Assembly (NCBI GenBank): GCA_001179505.1
Contig: CDMY01000450.1
Coordinates: 1 to 64,000, forward strand
Length of the DNA: 64,000 bases
DNA from: Vitrella brassicaformis
Lineage: Eukaryota; Sar; Vitrellaceae
Direction: 5' to 3'
Shown here: positions 59,914-64,000 of the stretch, piece after piece
Layout of the letters: the number at the start of each line of letters is the position of its first letter
Numbering within the stretch: position 1 is the stretch's first letter
Translations under genes and position numbers: made by a program
The notes under the pieces: generated by a model
What the model saw: only the letters and a program-made list of their open reading frames with translations
The model's database searches: none
Told to the model about the DNA's origin: nothing

Positions 59914-61563
59914 ATGCCTTTCTCCTCCCTTCCCGTTTGTGCTTTTGCCTTTGCGGCCACACCGAATGGTTCGCCATCCGTCCATCACAGGCCGACTCTT
60001 CCGCGGCTCGTGAAAGCAAGATGCACCCATGGCTCACGACGCAGCCATGCCGCCACTGAGGGACCGCAAAGCAACAGAGGAGCTGATCTGCGGCTCTTTC
60101 ATCCATCCTTGTTTCCCCCATTGCTCTTCCAAAGACCCCGACGGAGTCGGCTTCATGCAAGTGCACCGGCGGCTTCCCTGGTCCAGCCATCGGAGCCTGC
60201 CACTCTCAGCCATGCGCCGGCAATCAGCACACAAGATCCCGAAATGGCAGAGATCTTGGCAGCGGAGGAACGGAGGCAGGCCGGGTCGCTCGAGCTTATA
60301 GCAAGCGAGAACTTCGTTTCACCTGCTGTGCTGGAGGCTCTCGGGTCTGTGTTGACGAACAAGTACTCTGAGGGGCGCCCTGGTGCTCGCTTCTACGGCG
60401 GCAATCAGCACATCGACACACTGGAGAGGCTCTGCGAGAGGCGGGCGCTGGAGCTGTTTGGTCTGCTGCCGGCAGGGGAGGGCGAGGAACCGCAGTGGGG
60501 CGTCAACGTGCAGCCGTATTCGGGCAGCCCGGCCAACTTCGCTGTCTATACTGCCCTGCTGCGTCCGCATGATCGCATCATGGGTCTTGACCTACCCGAC
60601 GGCGGCCACCTCTCACACGGCTACGCCACCCCAAAGCGACGCGTGTCGGCCACGTCTATCTACTTCGAGAGCATGCCCTATCGCGTCGACCCACAAACTG
60701 GCCTCATTGACTATGACGACCTGGAGAGGCTGGCGCTGGTCTTCCGCCCCCGCTTGCTGATTGCCGGTGCGAGTGCGTATCCGCGAGACTGGGACTATGG
60801 TCGGATGCGACGAATTGCCGATTCGTGTGGGGCATACCTGATGGCCGACATGGCGCACATCAGTGGTCTGGTGGCTGCCGGCGAAGCCAAGAGCCCCTTC
60901 GAGCACTGCGATGTCGTCACGTCCACGACACACAAGTCTTTGAGGGGCCCTCGGTCGGGCATCATCTTCTACCGCTCTCACCTCAAGGACGCCATCGACA
61001 ATGCGGTCTTTCCGGCGCTGCAAGGCGGCCCGCACAACAACAACATCGGTGCTCTGGCTGTGGCACTCAAAGAGGCCAACAGTGAGGCATTCAGAAACTA
61101 CGCCAAGGCCGTCAAGGCAAATGCGAAAGCGCTGGCGTCTTCTCTGCTGGACTACGGCTACACCCTGTCTTCCAACGGCACCGATAACCACATCGTTCTG
61201 TGGGATCTGCGCCCTCTCAACCTTACTGGCAGCAAACTCGAGAAGCTCCTGGAGCGTATGCATGTGACGGCCAACCGGAACACCATCCCCGGTGACCGCA
61301 ATGCGGTCGCCCCCCGTGGCTTGCGGCTCGGCACGCCTGCATTGACAACACGAGGTCTAAGGGAGGATGACTTCCGGTGGATAGCCACGCTCCTTGACGA
61401 GGCGGTGCAGCTGGCGTGCGAGATTCAGGGCGAGAGGCAGGGCATGAAGCTGGTGGACTTCGTGGCGGCAATGGACCAAGAGCCCTACGCCAGCCAGCTG
61501 GAGGGGATGAGGCAGAGAGTGCTGGACAAGCTGAGCGGGTTCCCGATGATGCATAAGCAGTGA
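59914..61563 (+). CDS. Serine hydroxymethyltransferase, intronless, with N-terminal extension
   Basis: PLP enzyme that converts serine and tetrahydrofolate to glycine and 5,10-methylene-THF. One open frame of 549 codons holds the whole family core: [110 protein letters not shown] with the PLP Lys, and [19 protein letters not shown]. About 105 residues precede the core. They begin [20 protein letters not shown] and are rich in Arg, Ser and Pro, which suggests a plastid or mitochondrial leader; this may be two-part, with a signal peptide first. It is the only long intronless conserved enzyme gene in the window. Confidence 0.93.
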   Translation: MPFSSLPVCAFAFAATPNGSPSVHHRPTLPRLVKARCTHGSRRSHAATEGPQSNRGADLRLFHPSLFPPLLFQRPRRSRLHASAPAASLVQPSEPATLSHAPAISTQDPEMAEILAAEERRQAGSLELIASENFVSPAVLEALGSVLTNKYSEGRPGARFYGGNQHIDTLERLCERRALELFGLLPAGEGEEPQWGVNVQPYSGSPANFAVYTALLRPHDRIMGLDLPDGGHLSHGYATPKRRVSATSIYFESMPYRVDPQTGLIDYDDLERLALVFRPRLLIAGASAYPRDWDYGRMRRIADSCGAYLMADMAHISGLVAAGEAKSPFEHCDVVTSTTHKSLRGPRSGIIFYRSHLKDAIDNAVFPALQGGPHNNNIGALAVALKEANSEAFRNYAKAVKANAKALASSLLDYGYTLSSNGTDNHIVLWDLRPLNLTGSKLEKLLERMHVTANRNTIPGDRNAVAPRGLRLGTPALTTRGLREDDFRWIATLLDEAVQLACEIQGERQGMKLVDFVAAMDQEPYASQLEGMRQRVLDKLSGFPMMHKQ

Positions 61564-61721
61564 GGATGGATGGGCAGGGTTGCACGGGTGCATCTTGCTC
61601 TGTGCACAGACAGACGTACACTGGATGGTCACTGTCTGCAAGGCAGACAGACTGTGTGCAATTGTGACGTCAAATGTGTTTGAGTTGAGTGAAGGTACAG
61701 TTGTGCATGCGAGTCAATCTG

Positions 61722-61760
61722 GCAGGGTTTGGGTGTAGGGTAAGAAACCCCTACCCTACA
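61722..61760. promoter_or_regulatory. Telomere-like motif, copy 3, with inverted repeat
   Basis: GCAGGGTTTGG and TGTAGGGT at 61722-61741 are followed by AAGAAACCCCT and ACCCTACA at 61753-61760. TGTAGGGT and ACCCTACA are perfect inverted 8-mers. The site lies 29 bp upstream of the ATG at 61789, so it is probably a core promoter element. Confidence 0.5.
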
Positions 61761-61788
61761 TACGACTGTTTTCACTTTTCCCAAGTTC

Positions 61789-64000
61789 ATGGCCCTGCCG
61801 CCTGCGCAATGGAGCAGGCAAATGAGGCGAAGATCTGCAACGATCTGCGATGCTTCATCCGCTCTCACTCATCCCTTCGTCACGCAGCATCGTGGCCTCC
61901 ACACCTGCCGTCCGTCGTTGGCCCGCGTGACTGTCATCCCGATGGAAGTGGCGCCATCACAGCCGCAGAGGCTGCACCCTGTAAGAAATGACTGACACAT
62001 GAGTGAAGCAAAGATCCCGATTGCTTTGCCTGTTTTTTTCTTTTCACTCAGGATCTGCCTCCGATACGCGAGATCAACTCGCTCACTCGGCCGCAGGTCA
62101 TTGCCGCACTCAAAGGTGGGCAAGTCTTCGACAGACAAAAGCTCAGCAGTTTGTTGACTCATTCATGCGCGTGTGTGATCTCTTGTCAGCTGCGGACCAG
62201 ACTGGCGGCGTGGATGATGACTACTGGGAGTGTCTGCTCGACCGCACACGGCAACTCGCACCGCAGCTCCTGCCCGACGACCTCAGGAGAGTCTATCGCT
62301 CCCTCGCTTCGTAGCCGACGCACACGTGCACACGGCGACCTTCTGTGAATGAGTGGGTATCTGTCCGTGTCAGTGCGAAGCGTCACGACTTGGCCACTGG
62401 CACTGCCCTCAATCGGCGGCTCCGCGAGGTCGTCCATTCGTTGTCGCTGGACCAAATAGGTAGTGCACGGCTACACCACATCACATCACGGCATGCCGGA
62501 CAATGAGCTCGGACTTATTCGTTCCTGGTGTGTCCATCATGATTGTGCAGCCAGGATTCTGTTCTGCCTCCAGGAGATGCAGTGGCGGCCCACATGGAGC
62601 ATCCTAAAAATGATGGAAAAGGCAGAAAAGGTGAGCGCACCGATGCATGAAACCGCTCCTGTGTACGTACCGTCTGTCTGTCCTTATCGCTGTCCAGGAT
62701 CTCCACGAGGCGACTCCCAAGCAGCTTCGCGAGATTGTGGCAACGTTTGTCCGGCTGCACATCCCCATCAGCTCTGATTTCTACCAGGCGCTGCTCAAGA
62801 AGGTCGGTGACTACGTCCCGCGAGTCGTCAAACAGTTCGAACCAGCTGACTTTGCGGTGAGTGAGTGAGTGAGTGAGTGGGAATGGGCCTTCGTCTATGT
62901 CACGGCATTATATTGGAGGCTCCTGCAGGTGATCCTCAACGCGTACGCTCAGTTGGGGCTGAGGCACGAAAAGGTTAGCAAAAGGAGAAGAAGAAAAGCA
63001 GCGTCGACCAAGAAGGGCGGTTCTGTGTCCCTTCTTGATTGCAGCTGTTTGACGTGTGCGCCCACCACGCGTCCTATCAGCTGGACAAGTTCTCAGCGCT
63101 GGTGAGCCAGAAGGATATTTGCCTTCCATCCGTATCCAATGCACGTTCCTTGCACCGGGTCGGGTGTGGTGTGTGTCCTCAGCAATTGGCTCTGACGATC
63201 AACGCCTACGCGCGGATGCAGATACGCCGGCTGATGCTGCTCAGGTACGCCCGTCAGTCACGACACAGCCCTTGGCAAAATCTATCTATGCTGTACATTC
63301 ACCCGTGTCAATGTATTGTGTCATTCATTTAGGTCTGTTGCTGACCAGGTGGTGGCTCGTGCCGACGAGTTGAGCCCTCAGAACATGTCAAACATCGTCA
63401 ATGCATTCGCCAAACTGGAATACACCGACCCACACGTGTTCGATGAGATCGCGCCGAGGGTACGGTGCGAGCATCGCTGTGCACATGAGGAGTGCAATCA
63501 GCGTGCATCCATCGTGCGTGTTTGTCGCTATAGGTGTCAGTGAAGGTCCGTCACTTCAGCCCGCAGCAGCTGTCCAATGTGGCCAACGCCTTCGCGAAGG
63601 CGGGCATCAAGAATGATGTGGGCTGCAAGACGAAGAAGCGAGCGCCGCCATCAATCATGTCCGGCATGCATGTTGGTTGCGTGTGTTGTTGTAGGTGTTG
63701 TTTGATCGCATCGCCAAGATGTCCATACGCGTCATGGACAGATTCAAAGCACAGTAAGAAATGCACGCAGCTCACAGCGGTGTACGTAACATAACCTTTT
63801 CTGTTTGCCCATCCAGGGAGGTGGCCAATTTGGCAAATGCGTATGCCAAGCTGGAGTACGCAAACAAGCCCCTGTTCGCAGCCATTGCAGGTAGCACGCC
63901 ACGCCCCCATCCTGATCTGATCTTGTGCTTGCTGGACTAAGGCATCCGCTTTTGTGTTCTTCCTCTCTCTGCAGATGAGACGATATGGCGTGGCACTGTG
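61789..64000 (+). CDS. Helical-repeat protein of the RAP/FASTK type, partial
   Basis: The ATG at 61789 starts a basic presequence (MALPPAQWSRQMRRRSATIC) ending near LQRLHP-type sequence, so mitochondrial import is likely. At least eleven short exons follow with consistent GT-AG borders. They encode repeated helix pairs with the signature NxxNAFAKLE: IVNAFAKLEYTDPHVFDEIA, LSNVANAFAKAGIKNDVLFD, VANLANAYAKLEYANKPLFA, and earlier LTINAYARMQIRRLMLL and VILNAYAQLGLRHEK. Such repeats occur in alveolate RAP-domain and FASTK-like proteins that act on organellar RNA, often on fragmented mitochondrial rRNA. No RAP domain is visible because the gene runs off the right edge. Confidence 0.75.

Overview
The window is eukaryotic nuclear DNA. 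Genes are GC-rich and mostly split by many short GT-AG introns, and introns and intergenic DNA are crowded with tetranucleotide microsatellites (CTGT/CAGA, GGAT, CAGG) and dinucleotide runs. The gene content (mitochondrial Hsp90, dephospho-CoA kinase, lariat debranching enzyme, DCC1, cathepsin C, a repeat protein of the RAP/FASTK kind) and these introns suggest an alveolate protist, perhaps a chromerid alga such as Vitrella. That assignment is inference from style and content; no database search was run. All exon calls were made by eye from splice signals and reading-frame continuity.

Layout: 1-525 (-) end of a LINE-type endonuclease; 689-3545 (+) cathepsin C-like protease with an apparent frameshift; 3690-4906 (-) dephospho-CoA kinase; 5111-6483 (+) PX protein; 7400-11688 (-) TRAP1-like Hsp90; 12007-16363 (+) EH-domain, synergin-like protein; 17098-18872 (-) broken ankyrin-like family copy A; 300-N gap at 19510-19809; 19917-20718 (+) J protein; 21620-23383 (-) intact ankyrin-like copy B; 24209-27527 (+) unknown low-complexity protein; 27528-31763 simple-repeat DNA; 31764-34529 (-) DBR1; 34829-35654 (+) multi-pass membrane protein with an apparent frameshift; 36465-42274 (+) tandem double-kinase gene; about 43216-43553 (-) coiled-coil exons; 44902-48425 (-) FAD monooxygenase; 48727-50438 (+) unknown; 50572-52223 (-) unknown; 52326-54288 (+) DCC1; 54733-55375 (-) Cgr1-like; 55616-57313 (+) Cys/Met-metabolism PLP enzyme; 57848-59484 (-) broken ankyrin-like copy C; 59914-61563 (+) intronless serine hydroxymethyltransferase; 61789 to the right edge (+) helical-repeat organellar RNA-binding-type protein.

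The genes alternate strand almost strictly, giving about ten head-to-head pairs, most with 100-430 bp between start codons. The most interesting signal lies in those shared promoter regions. A motif AAGCTCGCA (reverse TGCGAGCTT), twice arranged as a perfect palindrome, occurs in eight of the ten pairs, and I found its 8-base core nowhere else in the window. A second, telomere-like motif (GCAGGGTTTGG...TGTAGGGT) occurs upstream of genes that lack the first. Together they look like a two-class promoter code. A second highlight is the double-kinase gene, built by an in-frame duplication of about 1.9 kb that copied exons and introns; both kinase copies carry DFD in place of DFG.
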